Positions 1 through 9,707 are shown, numbered from the stretch's first letter. The stretch: 64,000 nucleotides of DNA from Pseudophaeobacter sp. (GCA_027019165.1 JALUXC010000012.1:628773-692772); one strand, 5' to 3'. Notes: generated by a model from the sequence alone, not told the origin. Program-made: numbers and translations.

Positions 1-1241
1 GAAGAGCGAATGGTGGCAACGATCTCGTCCACATTGGACACGGCCACCGCCAAACCACAGAGGATGTGGCTGCGTTCCCGCGCCTTGCGCAAAAGGTAGG
101 CCGTGCGGCGCGCGACAACGTCTTCGCGGAAGTCGATGAAAGAGGTCAGAAATTTGCGCAAGGTAAGCTGCTCAGGGCGGCCACCGTTCAGCGCCAGCAT
201 ATTGCAGCCAAAGGAGGTCTGCATCGGGGTGAACCGGAACAGCTGGTTCAATACAACTTCGGGCGTTGCGTCGCGCTTCAGCTCGACAACAACACGCACG
301 CCGTTGCGGTCGGATTCATCCTGCACATGTGCAACGCCTTCGACCTTTTTGTCGCGGACCTGTTCGGCGATCTTCTCGATCATGGAGGCTTTGTTCACCT
401 GATAGGGAATCTCATCCACAACAATGGCGTAGCGGTCCTTCCTGATCTCTTCGACACGGGTTTTGGAGCGGATGATGACGCTGCCGCGTCCCTCAAGATA
501 GGCCTTGCGCGCGCCCGAGCGGCCCAGCATCACGCCGCCGGTCGGGAAATCCGGCCCCGGCACATAGTCGATCAGCTGTTCGCTGGTGAGATCGGGATCT
601 TCGATCAGCGCGAGGGTGGCATCGACAACTTCGCCAAGGTTATGAGGCGGAATGTTTGTCGCCATGCCGACAGCGATACCGCCGGCGCCATTGACCAGCA
701 TATTGGGGAAGCGGGCGGGGAGGACCGTCGGCTCCTGATCCTTGCCGTCGTAGTTGTCTTGGAAATCAACGGTTTCCTTGTCGATGTCAGACAGCATAAA
801 GGCCGCGGGTTTGTCCATGCGCACTTCGGTATAGCGCATCGCGGCGGGGTTATCCCCATCCATGGAGCCAAAGTTGCCCTGACCATCCAAAAGCGGCAGA
901 GACATGGAGAAATCCTGCGCCATCCGCACAAGGGCGTCATAGATCGCGCTGTCGCCGTGGGGGTGGTATTTACCCATGACATCACCCACCGGGCGGGCAG
1001 ACTTGCGATAGGCCTTGTCGTGAGTGTTGCCGGTCTCATGCATGGCGTAGAGAATGCGCCGGTGTACCGGCTTGAGCCCATCGCGCAGGTCTGGAATGGC
1101 CCGGCTGACGATGACCGACATCGCATAGTCCAGATAGGAGGTGCGCATCTCGGATTCGATGGAAACCGTCGGGCCCTCATAAACCGGCTTGGACGGTTGG
1201 TTTTCATCCATATTTTCAGGAGTTTCCGGCGTATCGCTCAC
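1..1241 (-). CDS. gyrA: DNA gyrase subunit A, N-terminal part (cut by window edge)
   Basis: GyrA is the DNA breaking-rejoining subunit of DNA gyrase, which introduces negative supercoils with GyrB. About 413 codons are visible and the gene continues past position 1. The N-terminal topoisomerase IIA core is clear: the motif [20 protein letters not shown] at residues 35-54, the quinolone-determining segment [10 protein letters not shown] at about 93-102, and the catalytic tyrosine in AAMRYTE at about residue 137. Ser98 and Asp102 occupy the positions equivalent to Ser83 and Asp87 of E. coli, so this region looks quinolone-sensitive. The start chosen is GTG at 1241; an in-frame ATG at 1211 is the alternative, and neither has a strong ribosome binding site. 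The usg gene is divergent. Confidence 0.97.
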   Translation of the reverse strand, partial: MSDTPETPENMDENQPSKPVYEGPTVSIESEMRTSYLDYAMSVIVSRAIPDLRDGLKPVHRRILYAMHETGNTHDKAYRKSARPVGDVMGKYHPHGDSAIYDALVRMAQDFSMSLPLLDGQGNFGSMDGDNPAAMRYTEVRMDKPAAFMLSDIDKETVDFQDNYDGKDQEPTVLPARFPNMLVNGAGGIAVGMATNIPPHNLGEVVDATLALIEDPDLTSEQLIDYVPGPDFPTGGVMLGRSGARKAYLEGRGSVIIRSKTRVEEIRKDRYAIVVDEIPYQVNKASMIEKIAEQVRDKKVEGVAHVQDESDRNGVRVVVELKRDATPEVVLNQLFRFTPMQTSFGCNMLALNGGRPEQLTLRKFLTSFIDFREDVVARRTAYLLRKARERSHILCGLAVAVSNVDEIVATIRS

Positions 1242-1405
1242 GTTTGCTGCCCGTTCTTTTCTTGGGGTCTGTCTTGTGTCAGAACACCCTATCAGACACC
1301 GCATGTGGGGCGCAAGCAGCGCGGGACGTTCCGGGGGCTTTGGGGTCTGTTAATACTTTGATGCCTAGGATTTCAGGTGGGGGGCTTCGCAAGAGGAGAC
1401 CACAG

Positions 1406-1675
1406 ATGGAGATGAGCGAAACCGAACTCATGCTCAAAGGATACGGCCTGACCACGGCCGAATTCATCTATCACATGCCGGATCACCCGCACGTCCTGAA
1501 CACCTTCCTTTGGCAGGACTATGATCTGGCGCCCGACCACGACCGCATGTTCAAATTCATCGCCTTTTGGCAGCGTGAGATCGAGGGACCGTTGCATTCG
1601 GTGCGTTTTACCCATCGCAAGATGATCAGTGCGGGAGAATGGCGGCACGTAACAGGCGAGTTCACCATTCACTGA
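1406..1675 (+). CDS. usg: Usg family protein
   Basis: An 89-residue protein of the Usg family, a small alphaproteobacterial protein of uncertain role; old annotations link it to phosphoribosylanthranilate isomerase, but that link is not well established. The family pattern is visible across the whole length: an N-terminal LMLKGYGLTTAE, a central HPHVLNTFLWQDYDLAPD, and a C-terminal FWQREIEGPLHSVR. The ATG at 1406 is preceded by an AGAGGAG-type ribosome binding site at about 1392-1399. Upstream in-frame codons back to 1244 read through the gyrA leader and are unlikely to be translated. The next gene converges on it, with only six bases between the stop codons. Confidence 0.9.
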   Translation: MEMSETELMLKGYGLTTAEFIYHMPDHPHVLNTFLWQDYDLAPDHDRMFKFIAFWQREIEGPLHSVRFTHRKMISAGEWRHVTGEFTIH

Positions 1676-1681
1676 CTGCCC

Positions 1682-2635
1682 TCACGCCGAGCAGCTTGCC
1701 CCGCCCAGAACGCAGAACTTGGCACAATGGGGGTGGTTCAACGCCACGGGTGCCTCGGCTTCTGCGAGGCTTGCGCCCATCTCGAACTCCGGGGCGTAGG
1801 GCAGCAGGGTGCAGGCCAGTACAACAGGGGCTGTGGCGCCCTTGCGTTTCACGACCATCCGGGATGACGCGCACATGACGTCGTCGGGAGACTTGTTGAG
1901 GATCCCCCAGCAAGCGGTTGTTATTTCAGGGACTTCGACGTTCTCGTCCATTTCCGGGAACAGAACTGTCTGCCCGGGGTTCAGCGCGTCAATTGGGAAG
2001 CCTTGCGCCTCAAAGAGCCTGGCAAACCCAGCGCGGGCTTCGTGTTCACTTTCAGCAAAGGCGATCCGACCGGCCACGGCCATCTGAAACCCGTTGTCGC
2101 GCAGCCAGGCCATGCCTTGCAGTGTTTTGTCGAAACTCCCGTCACCGCGTTCCCGATCATGCGCCTGTGCAGTGTGATGATCGAGCGATACGCGCAAGGT
2201 CAGCTGGCCTGGGAATCTTTGCTGCAAGTCAAGCAGATCCGCCCTCACTGACTTTCGCATCATCGGGCGCATCGCATTGGTCAGGATCAGCACTTCATGG
2301 CCGCGCATCAAGGCCGCCTCGGCCATGGCGCACATCTCGGGGTTCATGAAGGGCTCTCCGCCCGTGAAACCGATCTCTCGGATGGGCCAGCCTCGCGCCT
2401 TGATCTGATCCAGATAGTCTTCGACCTCGACCGTGGAAAGATAAACCAATGCATCATTGCGAGGCGAGCTGAGGATATAGCAGTTTGCGCATTCGATATT
2501 GCAAAGGGTGCCTGTGTTGAACCATAGGGTTTCCGGCTTGCTGAGCGCAACCACAGCCCGTTGACTGCCATCCGCCGTCACATGCCTGTCTTGAAATTTC
2601 CCCATATTTGCCGAGGGTTTAGGCAGATCTTTCAC
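1682..2635 (-). CDS. Radical SAM domain protein of unknown substrate
   Basis: A 317-residue radical S-adenosylmethionine enzyme. The cluster-binding CxxxCxxC motif is C45-NIE-C49-AN-C52, followed by GFTGGEPF, the usual GGE motif that contacts SAM. The C-terminal third is unusually rich in cysteine (ACWG, VMCAS, LACT, and the final HCAKFCVLGGASCSA), which suggests an auxiliary iron-sulfur cluster or SPASM-like region; this is inference. The start is GTG at 2635, with AAGGA about seven bases upstream. No precursor peptide gene or maturase partner is seen nearby, so the substrate cannot be guessed. It is divergent from zwf and converges on usg. Confidence 0.85.
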   Translation of the reverse strand: MKDLPKPSANMGKFQDRHVTADGSQRAVVALSKPETLWFNTGTLCNIECANCYILSSPRNDALVYLSTVEVEDYLDQIKARGWPIREIGFTGGEPFMNPEMCAMAEAALMRGHEVLILTNAMRPMMRKSVRADLLDLQQRFPGQLTLRVSLDHHTAQAHDRERGDGSFDKTLQGMAWLRDNGFQMAVAGRIAFAESEHEARAGFARLFEAQGFPIDALNPGQTVLFPEMDENVEVPEITTACWGILNKSPDDVMCASSRMVVKRKGATAPVVLACTLLPYAPEFEMGASLAEAEAPVALNHPHCAKFCVLGGASCSA

Positions 2636-2777
2636 GCGAATGTCCTTATGGGCCGTTCCTTTCCTGAAAGGCTAGCCTATAGTGACCCGAAAGTGAAAGA
2701 TGCCACATGCAGTCCTGACGGGGATGTGAAGCCCTTGCCCGCTCGGGCTGCCAGGAAAAGATATTGGATCAAGCCCA

Positions 2778-4253
2778 ATGGCCCCTCGTGTAATTCCGGT
2801 CGACCCGTTTGATATGGTCATCTTTGGTGGCACAGGTGACCTTTCTCAACGCAAGATCCTTCCTGCCCTCTATCGGCGGTTTTGCGGCGGCCACTTCCCG
2901 CCGGACATCCGCATCATTGGCGCCGCCCGGTCTCAGATGAGCAACGAGGCCTATCGTGCCTTTGTGGCCGAGGCGGTGAAAGCGACGCTTGGGGCGCATG
3001 GCCCGGATGCAAGTGCCATGCCAGCCTTTCTGGACCGTATCAGCTATATCTCGATGGATGCCCGCGAAGACCGGGGCTGGGTCGAGCTGGCAGTCAGCAT
3101 CAAGGCGCGCACAGACAAACCGATCCGTGTTTTCTATTTCTCCGTCGGTCCCAGCCTGTTTGGCGCTCTGGCGCAGCGGCTCCGGGCCCATGGTCTCTCG
3201 GATGGTGACAGCCGAATCGTCGTAGAAAAACCCTTTGGACATGACCTTGCCTCGGCGCAGGAGCTGAACGCGACGCTGGCGGGCTACTTCTCCGAAAATC
3301 AGATTTTTAGGATCGATCACTACCTTGGCAAGGAAACGGTCCAGAACCTGATGGCGATCCGCTTTGGGAATATGCTGTTCGAACCGCTTTGGAACAGCCA
3401 ATATGTCGATCACATCCAGATCACGGTGGCCGAAACCGTCGGTGTGGCGGGCCGGGAAGAATACTATGATCGCGCAGGCGCCATGCGGGATATGATGCAG
3501 AACCACTTGATGCAGCTGCTATGTCTCATTGCGATGGAACCGCCAGCCAAGTTCGACCCGGATGCCGTGCGCGATGAAAAGCTGAAAGTGATCCGCGCTC
3601 TTGAACCTCTCAAGCCGCATCACATTGTGCGCGGTCAGTACAGTGCAGCGCCGGGACTTGAGGGTGAGGACCTGACCTATCGGGAAACCGTTGGAAATCC
3701 GCGGTCCACTACCGAAAGCTATATCGCTTTCAAGGCACATATCAGCAACTGGCGTTGGGCCGGCACGCCCTTCTACATGCGGACCGGAAAACGCCTGGTG
3801 GCGCGATCTTCGGTGATCAATGTGCTGTTCAAGGACGCGCCACATTCGATATTTGGAGCGGACGCCGGGCGGCATGCCAACCACCTGAAAATCCGCCTGC
3901 AGCCAAACGAGGGCATCACCCTGAGTGTTACCATCAAGGAACCGGGCCCGGGCGGTATGCGGCTGATCGACGTGCCCCTCGATATGAGCTTTGCTACTGC
4001 CCTTGGGGCGGATGGGCAAAATCCACCGGATGCTTATGAACGGTTGATCACGGACATGATCCGGGGCAACCAGACATTGTTCATGCGCGGCGATGAAGTC
4101 GCGGCAGCCTGGGCTTGGACGGACCCCATCATTGCCGGATGGCAGGCCCGTGGGGATGTGCCCAAACCCTATGATACCGGCAGCACCGGCCCCGGGGATG
4201 CCGACCTGCTGATGCGCCGAGATGGACGTGAATGGAGAGGCATAAATCCATGA
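2778..4253 (+). CDS. zwf: Glucose-6-phosphate 1-dehydrogenase
   Basis: Oxidises glucose 6-phosphate to 6-phosphoglucono-lactone with NADP, the entry step to the oxidative pentose-phosphate and Entner-Doudoroff routes. The 491 residues match the normal family length. The nucleotide-binding motif GGTGDLSQRK lies at residues 17-26, and the substrate-site motif RIDHYLGKE at about 178-186 carries the conserved His181 and Lys185. Its stop codon overlaps the start of pgl by four bases (ATGA), so the two enzymes of consecutive steps are translationally coupled. The edd and eda genes often found with this pair are not in the window on this side. Confidence 0.97.
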   Translation: MAPRVIPVDPFDMVIFGGTGDLSQRKILPALYRRFCGGHFPPDIRIIGAARSQMSNEAYRAFVAEAVKATLGAHGPDASAMPAFLDRISYISMDAREDRGWVELAVSIKARTDKPIRVFYFSVGPSLFGALAQRLRAHGLSDGDSRIVVEKPFGHDLASAQELNATLAGYFSENQIFRIDHYLGKETVQNLMAIRFGNMLFEPLWNSQYVDHIQITVAETVGVAGREEYYDRAGAMRDMMQNHLMQLLCLIAMEPPAKFDPDAVRDEKLKVIRALEPLKPHHIVRGQYSAAPGLEGEDLTYRETVGNPRSTTESYIAFKAHISNWRWAGTPFYMRTGKRLVARSSVINVLFKDAPHSIFGADAGRHANHLKIRLQPNEGITLSVTIKEPGPGGMRLIDVPLDMSFATALGADGQNPPDAYERLITDMIRGNQTLFMRGDEVAAAWAWTDPIIAGWQARGDVPKPYDTGSTGPGDADLLMRRDGREWRGINP

Positions 4254-4921
4254 ATATTCAAGAATACCCGGATCGCGAGATCCTGGCCATCGACGTTGCC
4301 AAACGCCTTGCTGATGATCTGGAGACGCACCTTCTTCATCATGACACGGCCTCTTTGGCGGTGGCAGGCGGCACCACTCCGGGACCAATCTTTGACGACC
4401 TCTGTGCGGCTTCTATCAACTGGGACCGGGTTCACATCATGGCCAGCGACGAACGCTGGGTGCCCTCCGACAGTGAGCGGTCCAATGCCCGGCTGATCCG
4501 CGCGCGGCTCATGGCCGGTCCGGCCTCAACCGCTCGGTTTTTGCCGTTCTACGTGCCGGATCGCGCCCCGGAGGAGGTTCTGGCCGATGTTGAGGCTATG
4601 ATCGCACCCGAGTTGCCGCTGTCCGTTCTGCTGCTTGGCATGGGGGAGGACATGCACACCGCTTCGCTGTTTCCCGGTGTTGCAGGTCTTGCCGAGGCAT
4701 TGCAGCCGTCTGCTTCCCCGCTTGCGGTCCTGCGACCCGACAGCCAACCCGAAGCCCGCGTAAGCCTCTCTGCTCCGGTCCTGAACGGGGCCCTGTGCAA
4801 ACATCTGGTGATTTTTGGAGAAGGGAAAAGGCAAGCCCTGGAACGGGCACTGTCCCTGCCGCCAGAAGAGGCGCCGATCAACGCGGTGCTCTCTGGAGCC
4901 GAGGTTCACTGGGCGCCCTGA
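4250..4921 (+). CDS. pgl: 6-phosphogluconolactonase
   Basis: Hydrolyses 6-phosphogluconolactone to 6-phosphogluconate, directly after Zwf. The 223-residue product carries the DevB/Pgl family motifs VAGGTTPGPIF near the N-terminus, ASDERWVP in the middle and LLGMGEDMHTASLFPG at about two thirds of the length. The start ATG at 4250 overlaps the zwf stop (ATGA) and follows GGAGAGG at about 4234-4240. A longer reading frame from 4232 exists but would place the start upstream of that ribosome binding site. Confidence 0.95.
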   Translation: MNIQEYPDREILAIDVAKRLADDLETHLLHHDTASLAVAGGTTPGPIFDDLCAASINWDRVHIMASDERWVPSDSERSNARLIRARLMAGPASTARFLPFYVPDRAPEEVLADVEAMIAPELPLSVLLLGMGEDMHTASLFPGVAGLAEALQPSASPLAVLRPDSQPEARVSLSAPVLNGALCKHLVIFGEGKRQALERALSLPPEEAPINAVLSGAEVHWAP

Positions 4922-4928
4922 AGCAGGA

Positions 4929-5411
4929 TCAACCGCCACTTAGATCCTCGGCTCCGTCCAAATCACGAAACTGGGCCGCCAGTGTCGCTGGTATTGGGTA
5001 TCCGGCGCCGCCATCGGGTGTGCGCAAGACCATCACGGCCTCAAGCCGGGCACGGAGGTCTCCAGACCAGATCTGCTGTTCCATCACGTAGGAGGTGCGG
5101 CGAAAGGAGAGCACCCGAGCGGTGGTGATGTAGCTTTCGTCTTCAATCATTTCTTTGACATAATGCACGTTTGCATTGCGCATCACGGTTCGCGGTTCGG
5201 GCATTCCCGCAAAGTGAGACAGGCAGTAGGTTTGAAAATAGGTGACCCGTGTGGTTTCGAACCAGCCGAGGTAGGCTTTGTTATTCACGTGCCGCAGCAT
5301 ATCCAGTTCAGAGAAACGCACACGATCCGCAACAGCAAGAGGGCAGGGACGGTCCAGCCCATGTGCCAATTGTTCATCTGCAGAAAGCGGGATCAGATAG
5401 TTTAGTGTCAT
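4929..5411 (-). CDS. Acyl-CoA thioesterase, hotdog fold (4HBT type)
   Basis: A 160-residue single-hotdog thioesterase-like protein. The pattern RVRFSELDMLRHVNNKAYLG is the typical 4HBT/YbgC-like N-terminal signature, with the Asp and His-Val-Asn positions that line the active site. The later segment TTARVLSFRRTSYVMEQQI fits the central hotdog strands. The start ATG at 5411 was chosen because the family motif follows soon after; the longer frame from 5492 would run through sequence close to the tRNA gene. The substrate is unknown. The gene converges on pgl, with seven bases between stops. Confidence 0.8.
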   Translation of the reverse strand: MTLNYLIPLSADEQLAHGLDRPCPLAVADRVRFSELDMLRHVNNKAYLGWFETTRVTYFQTYCLSHFAGMPEPRTVMRNANVHYVKEMIEDESYITTARVLSFRRTSYVMEQQIWSGDLRARLEAVMVLRTPDGGAGYPIPATLAAQFRDLDGAEDLSGG

Positions 5412-5511
5412 AGGCTCTTGGGACTTGGGCAAATCGGGCGGTTGTATACTATGGTGGGGATGAACGTCGGCGCGTACAGAGTATTCCACCACGAAAAATG
5501 CCGGGACGCCA

Positions 5512-5585
5512 TGGAGCGGGTGAAGGGAATCGAACCCTCGTCGTCAGCTTGGGAAGCTGCTGCTCTACCATTGAGCTACACCCGC
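5512..5585 (-). tRNA. tRNA-Gly (anticodon CCC)
   Basis: A full cloverleaf can be drawn: acceptor stem GCGGGTG paired with CACCCGC, D-arm GCTC/GAGC, anticodon loop TTCCCAA giving anticodon CCC, T-arm with GGTTCGATTCC, and an encoded CCA at the 3' end (5512-5514 on the plus strand read as tgg). The top base pair of the anticodon stem is a G-A mismatch. Confidence 0.96.
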
Positions 5586-5736
5586 GTTGCGTTGTGGTTA
5601 GCACCGGGCAGATGCCATCGCAAGACGAATTCGCAACCCGTTTCGAATGGCTGGGGTGCGGCCAACTTGATGCCTCCGCAGCCGAATTTTGGGATTGCAG
5701 CACAAGTGAACCACGGGTATACCGCCGGGCAGACAG

Positions 5737-5813
<77 letters not shown>

Positions 5814-5968
5814 CTTCCCCACAAACCGCTGGATTTTCGGTTTCGGACAGTTTGCTGTGGCTTTCTGAATATGCCGGTTGCTGCACCGATCACCCAAGAT
5901 CGCGGATATGGCCGTTGCGCACATGCAAAGGACCAGTCACTTTTTTTGGGGGAGGGCGCCAAGAATTG

Positions 5969-5991
5969 AAAAAAGGCGCCCCGCGGACGCC
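5969..5991 (-). terminator. Intrinsic terminator of the DUF882 gene
   Basis: On the minus strand GGCGTCC pairs with GGGCGCC around a GCG loop, followed directly by six T. It lies 45 bases beyond the stop codon of the minus-strand DUF882 gene. Confidence 0.75.
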
Positions 5992-6035
5992 CCTCAAAAC
6001 CCTTGTCGCAATAGCGTTTTATAGCACCAAATGGA

Positions 6036-6605
6036 TCAACCGCTCCAATCACGAACGACGCCGCAATCCATGTGAACAAAATTGGATCGGTAGTATTTTC
6101 CAACACCGCCGGCCCGGCAGGCCATGGCTGCTTTGGCCATTTGGGACACGGACCGCGACGCAAGGCGCAGATCAGCCGCCTGGCCGCGCATGTGAAGGGA
6201 GTTTTTCGCAACGCCGCGCGACCGGCTGCGGAGCATCGCGTTGGTTTTTGGACTGCGATAGCCGGAAAGCAACATATAAGGCTCGCTTACGTCCAGCAGA
6301 TTGTGGGCCGCTGCCATTATGTCGATCGTGCGAAGGTCGATCTCTTTCACATCATCGGTCCGCCAATCCCGCATGAAGTGGTTCACCTCACGCACGGCGT
6401 CCTTGATGTATTTGCCTTCGATCCAATAGACCATGTCCAGGCGCTCACCTGTCCGCCCGGAATACATGCGGATCCGGCGGATATCTCCACCTCCACGCAA
6501 AAATCCTGCCGCATTGGAGAATGTCGGTGCTGCAGTGACGGCCGTCGCTGCAAAAGCGCCCAATAATGCTCGACGGGTAAGCCCCGTACCGTTAGCTTCT
6601 GCCAT
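6036..6605 (-). CDS. DUF882/YcbK-like M15-type protein, Tat-exported
   Basis: A 189-residue exported protein of the DUF882 (YcbK) family, related to zinc D,D-carboxypeptidases of the M15 superfamily. The N-terminus has a twin-arginine motif (TRRALLGAF) and a hydrophobic stretch ending near SNAA at about residue 33. Zinc-ligand motifs are visible: SLHMRGQAADL (His and Asp) and, near the C-terminus, FVHMDCG (second His). Such proteins act in the periplasm on peptidoglycan, which fits its divergent neighbour, an L,D-transpeptidase. The exact bond cleaved is not known. Confidence 0.85.
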   Translation of the reverse strand: MAEANGTGLTRRALLGAFAATAVTAAPTFSNAAGFLRGGGDIRRIRMYSGRTGERLDMVYWIEGKYIKDAVREVNHFMRDWRTDDVKEIDLRTIDIMAAAHNLLDVSEPYMLLSGYRSPKTNAMLRSRSRGVAKNSLHMRGQAADLRLASRSVSQMAKAAMACRAGGVGKYYRSNFVHMDCGVVRDWSG

Positions 6606-6966
6606 ATTTTTCTCGCCATCCCGAACGATGTTTTATCCTGCCATATCCCGATGTTACGGGCGGCTCGTGTTATCCTACACGCGGGCTGTATGCCACAGCG
6701 GGAATCACGATCCAAGATTCGTTTGGCTCAGCCCCATTTTGCGTGGGTTTTTCGGCAAGTTTTTGCGCAAAAGGGGACGTTGCTCGATGTTTTCCCCGTC
6801 GAATGGCGCTCTTTGCTCTGGTTATGGGACTTCAAAGAACCAAAAATAGAATCTCAAGCAATGGTTTACGAATTGTGAATAGACAGCGGGTCTGAGTTTT
6901 TTTACCAGAATTTCACGTGGTGTGAGCCAAGATACAAAGAACCGATACCAAGGGGCCTGTTTAGCA
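6606..6966. other. Divergent intergenic region between the DUF882 gene and the L,D-transpeptidase gene
   Basis: About 360 bases with no convincing gene. It must carry promoters for both divergent genes. A short AT-rich run at about 6835-6905 precedes the transpeptidase gene. A 17-base segment at 6854-6870 recurs with one mismatch at 24829-24845, upstream of yicC; this is noted but is close to chance expectation. No strong stem-loop or clear sigma-70 site was found. Confidence 0.5.
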
Positions 6967-8592
6967 ATGAAGCGATCACCTTTCCAAAGAGTTGTCCCAT
7001 CTCTCAAGACAAGCCTTTTTGCGCTTGCCGTTTTTGGCGCGGGTCTTTCGCTGGCTCCGCAGGGGGCGATGGCACAGGTGACCGCATTCAAACAGGCGGT
7101 TGCTGCATCTGCCTTTCAGAACGATGCTGTGGCTCAGTTTTATCGCGAAAACGGCTATGCCCCGCTTTGGACAGGTCCCGAAGAAGCCGCTCGAGACAGA
7201 CGCGCAGCCTTGATCCGCGCGCTTGATGAAGCGCCCGCGCATGGCCTGCCGGACCGCAGCCGGCTTGTCGCTGATCTGATGGCCAAGATGGGCGCGGCCC
7301 GCACTGTACGCAGCATGGGGGAGCTGGAAGCCGCGTTGAGCCGGGCTTTTGTGGATTACGCGACCGACCTGCAGACGGGGCTGCTCGACCCGCAGAGCAT
7401 TGACGACGGCATCGTGCGCAAGAAGCACAGCACCGACCCGGTCAAATATCTCGAGGGAATTCGCGACAGTCAGCCCATGGCCTATATGCGGGCTTTGGTC
7501 CCGGCTTCGCCTCAGTACCGCGCCCTTATGAGAGAGAAGTTCAGGCTGGAAGCCTTGGCTGCTCAGGGGGGCTGGGGCGCGACTGTCCCGCAATCCAAGC
7601 TTGAGCCGGGAGACACAGGGCCGGCGGTCATCGCGCTGCGGAACCGGCTGGTGACCATGGGGTATCTGCCACGCAGTGCCACAGCCCGTTTTGATCATGA
7701 TCTTGAGTTGGCGGTTCAGAAGTTCCAGTCAGATCACGGCCTCGAGCCGGATGGGGTTGCGGGCACCGGAACTATCGACGAAATCAACAAACCGGTAACG
7801 GAACGTCTGAAATCGGTCCTCGTCGCGATGGAGCGAGAACGCTGGCTGACCCCGGAGCGGGGGGACAGGCATATTTTGGTGAACCAGACGGATTTCACCG
7901 CCAAGATCATCGACAACGGCGATGTCACCTTTGAGACCCGATCGGTCATTGGCAAGAACCAACACGACCGCCGCTCACCTGAGTTTTCGGACATCATGGA
8001 GCATATGGTGATCAATCCAAGCTGGCACGTGCCGCGCTCGATCATCACCAAGGAATATCTCCCCAAGCTGAAAAACAACCCTAATGCCGTGGGGCACATT
8101 CAGATCACCGACAGCCGTGGCCGCGTGGTCAATCGCAGCTCGGCCGACTTCTCCCAGTACACCGCGCGCAACTTCCCTTATGCGATGCGCCAGCCACCTA
8201 GCAGCCGAAACGCGCTGGGGCTGGTGAAGTTCATGTTCCCGAACAAATACAACATCTACCTGCACGACACCCCCCACAAGAACCTGTTCAGCCGCGAGGT
8301 GCGAGCCTTCTCGCACGGGTGCATCCGTCTGGCGCAGCCATTTGAGTTTGCCTATGCGCTGCTGGCGCGCCAAACCGAAGATCCCGAAGCGTTTTTCAAC
8401 CGGATCCTGAAATCCGGCAAAGAGACCAAAGTGGATCTGGAGCAGCAGGTGCCTGTTCACATTATCTATCGCACAGCTTATGTGACAGGCAAAGGACGGG
8501 CCGAGTTCCGGCGCGACGTCTACGGACGTGACGCAAAGGTATGGGACGCTCTGCAGCGCGCCGGTGTGGCTTCGCCGGGCGTGCAGGGATAA
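6967..8592 (+). CDS. Murein L,D-transpeptidase (YcbB/YkuD type)
   Basis: Predicted to cross-link or edit peptidoglycan in the periplasm by L,D-transpeptidation. The 541-residue protein begins with a signal peptide (hydrophobic SLFALAVFGAGLSLAP, likely cleaved after AMA-Q near residue 36). Next come a YcbB-like scaffold domain, a peptidoglycan-binding domain 1 at about 210-270, and a C-terminal YkuD domain. The catalytic motif is SHGCIRLAQP with Cys452, preceded by YLHDTPHK. The start ATG at 6967 was preferred over GTG at 6922 because it places the signal peptide at the N-terminus. It is followed by lpxD after 41 bases, so a shared envelope operon is plausible. Confidence 0.92.
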   Translation: MKRSPFQRVVPSLKTSLFALAVFGAGLSLAPQGAMAQVTAFKQAVAASAFQNDAVAQFYRENGYAPLWTGPEEAARDRRAALIRALDEAPAHGLPDRSRLVADLMAKMGAARTVRSMGELEAALSRAFVDYATDLQTGLLDPQSIDDGIVRKKHSTDPVKYLEGIRDSQPMAYMRALVPASPQYRALMREKFRLEALAAQGGWGATVPQSKLEPGDTGPAVIALRNRLVTMGYLPRSATARFDHDLELAVQKFQSDHGLEPDGVAGTGTIDEINKPVTERLKSVLVAMERERWLTPERGDRHILVNQTDFTAKIIDNGDVTFETRSVIGKNQHDRRSPEFSDIMEHMVINPSWHVPRSIITKEYLPKLKNNPNAVGHIQITDSRGRVVNRSSADFSQYTARNFPYAMRQPPSSRNALGLVKFMFPNKYNIYLHDTPHKNLFSREVRAFSHGCIRLAQPFEFAYALLARQTEDPEAFFNRILKSGKETKVDLEQQVPVHIIYRTAYVTGKGRAEFRRDVYGRDAKVWDALQRAGVASPGVQG

Positions 8593-8633
8593 ACTAGGGG
8601 CCCGCCACCACCGGATGTGAGGAAAGGGCCCTT

Positions 8634-9707
8634 ATGTATACAGTCCGGCAGATTGCCGATGCGCTTGGCGCCGATTGCCAAGGCGACGAGACACTCGTCA
8701 TTTCCAAAACAGCAGAACCCCAGGACGCCGGGGCCAGTGATCTGGCCTTGGCTACATCCCCCAAGTACGCCGAAAACCTGACTGAGGGGGGAGCGAGAGC
8801 GGCGCTGTTGTGGGAGGGCGCAGATTGGCAGGCCATGGGTCTGAAAGCGGCGATTTTTGCTGCGCGGCCGCGCATGGCCATGGCTGGCCTCACCTCGATG
8901 ATGGATCCGGGGCAGGGCTTTGGCGGCGGCATTCACCCATCCGCCGTGATCGACCCCTCCGCGCAGCTCGGGCGCGACGTCAGCGTCGGACCTTTGACGG
9001 TTATTGGTGCGGGCGCAAGGATCGAAGAGGGGTCTGTGATTGGCCCGCAGTGCCACATCGGGGCGGATGTCACCTTGGGCCCTGGCGCGCAGCTGCGTGA
9101 GATGGTCTCCATCGGGGCCCGTGTCACCATCGGGGCGCGGTTTCGGGCCCAGCCCGGCGCCCGCATTGGCGGCGATGGGTTTTCCTACGTCACTCCCGAA
9201 GTCTCTGGCGCAGAGAATGTGCGCAAGACGCTGAAAGACACCGGCGATGCCAGACCGCAAAGCTGGCTGCGCATTCACTCGCTCGGCTCGGTCACCATCG
9301 GCGATGATGTCGAAGTCGGCGCCAACTGCACGGTCGACAATGGCACCATCCGGGACACGGTGATCGGCGATGGAACCAAGCTCGATAACCTGGTCCATGT
9401 CGGCCACAACACGCGCGTCGGCCGCGATTGCCTGCTCTGCGGTCAGACGGGCACCTCCGGGTCGGTCGATATCGGCAACAATGTTGTGCTGGGCGGGCAA
9501 TGCGGCGTGGTCGACAATATCTTCATCGGCGACGGTGTGATTGCGGGGGGCGGCACCAAGATCCTGTCGAACGTGCCTGCGGGCCGCGTCATGATGGGCT
9601 ACCCGGCTGTCAAAATGGAGACACATACCGAGGTCTATAAGGCACAACGCCGGCTGCCCCGTCTGATGCGCGACATTGAGGCGCTGAAGAAGGCAGTTTT
9701 CAAATAA
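8634..9707 (+). CDS. lpxD: UDP-3-O-(3-hydroxyacyl)glucosamine N-acyltransferase, LpxD-like
   Basis: Adds the second 3-hydroxyacyl chain, from acyl carrier protein, to UDP-acylglucosamine in lipid A synthesis. The 357-residue length fits LpxD. An N-terminal uridine-binding domain (about 1-100) is followed by many hexapeptide repeats of the left-handed beta-helix. The catalytic His lies in NLVHVGHN at about residue 255, and GGDGFSY precedes it as in LpxD. The ATG follows GAGGAAA. This site lies inside an inverted repeat (AGGGGCCC/GGGCCCTT at about 8596-8632) that could fold over the ribosome binding site. LpxD is more usually found with fabZ-lpxA; here it sits with a carrier protein and a ketoacyl synthase, so it could be a second, specialised copy. 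Confidence 0.88.
   Translation: MYTVRQIADALGADCQGDETLVISKTAEPQDAGASDLALATSPKYAENLTEGGARAALLWEGADWQAMGLKAAIFAARPRMAMAGLTSMMDPGQGFGGGIHPSAVIDPSAQLGRDVSVGPLTVIGAGARIEEGSVIGPQCHIGADVTLGPGAQLREMVSIGARVTIGARFRAQPGARIGGDGFSYVTPEVSGAENVRKTLKDTGDARPQSWLRIHSLGSVTIGDDVEVGANCTVDNGTIRDTVIGDGTKLDNLVHVGHNTRVGRDCLLCGQTGTSGSVDIGNNVVLGGQCGVVDNIFIGDGVIAGGGTKILSNVPAGRVMMGYPAVKMETHTEVYKAQRRLPRLMRDIEALKKAVFK

Noticed and set aside
66-1361. Long plus-strand open frame of 431 codons
   Set aside because: Antisense of gyrA, whose minus-strand translation is unmistakable; the plus-strand product has no recognisable motif.
6854-6870. 17-base segment repeated with one mismatch at 24829-24845
   Set aside because: Among all pairs of 17-mers in 64 kb several such matches are expected by chance; both lie upstream of genes but show no wider similarity.
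8520-9647. Minus-strand open frame of 375 codons
   Set aside because: Shadow of lpxD and its hexapeptide repeats.
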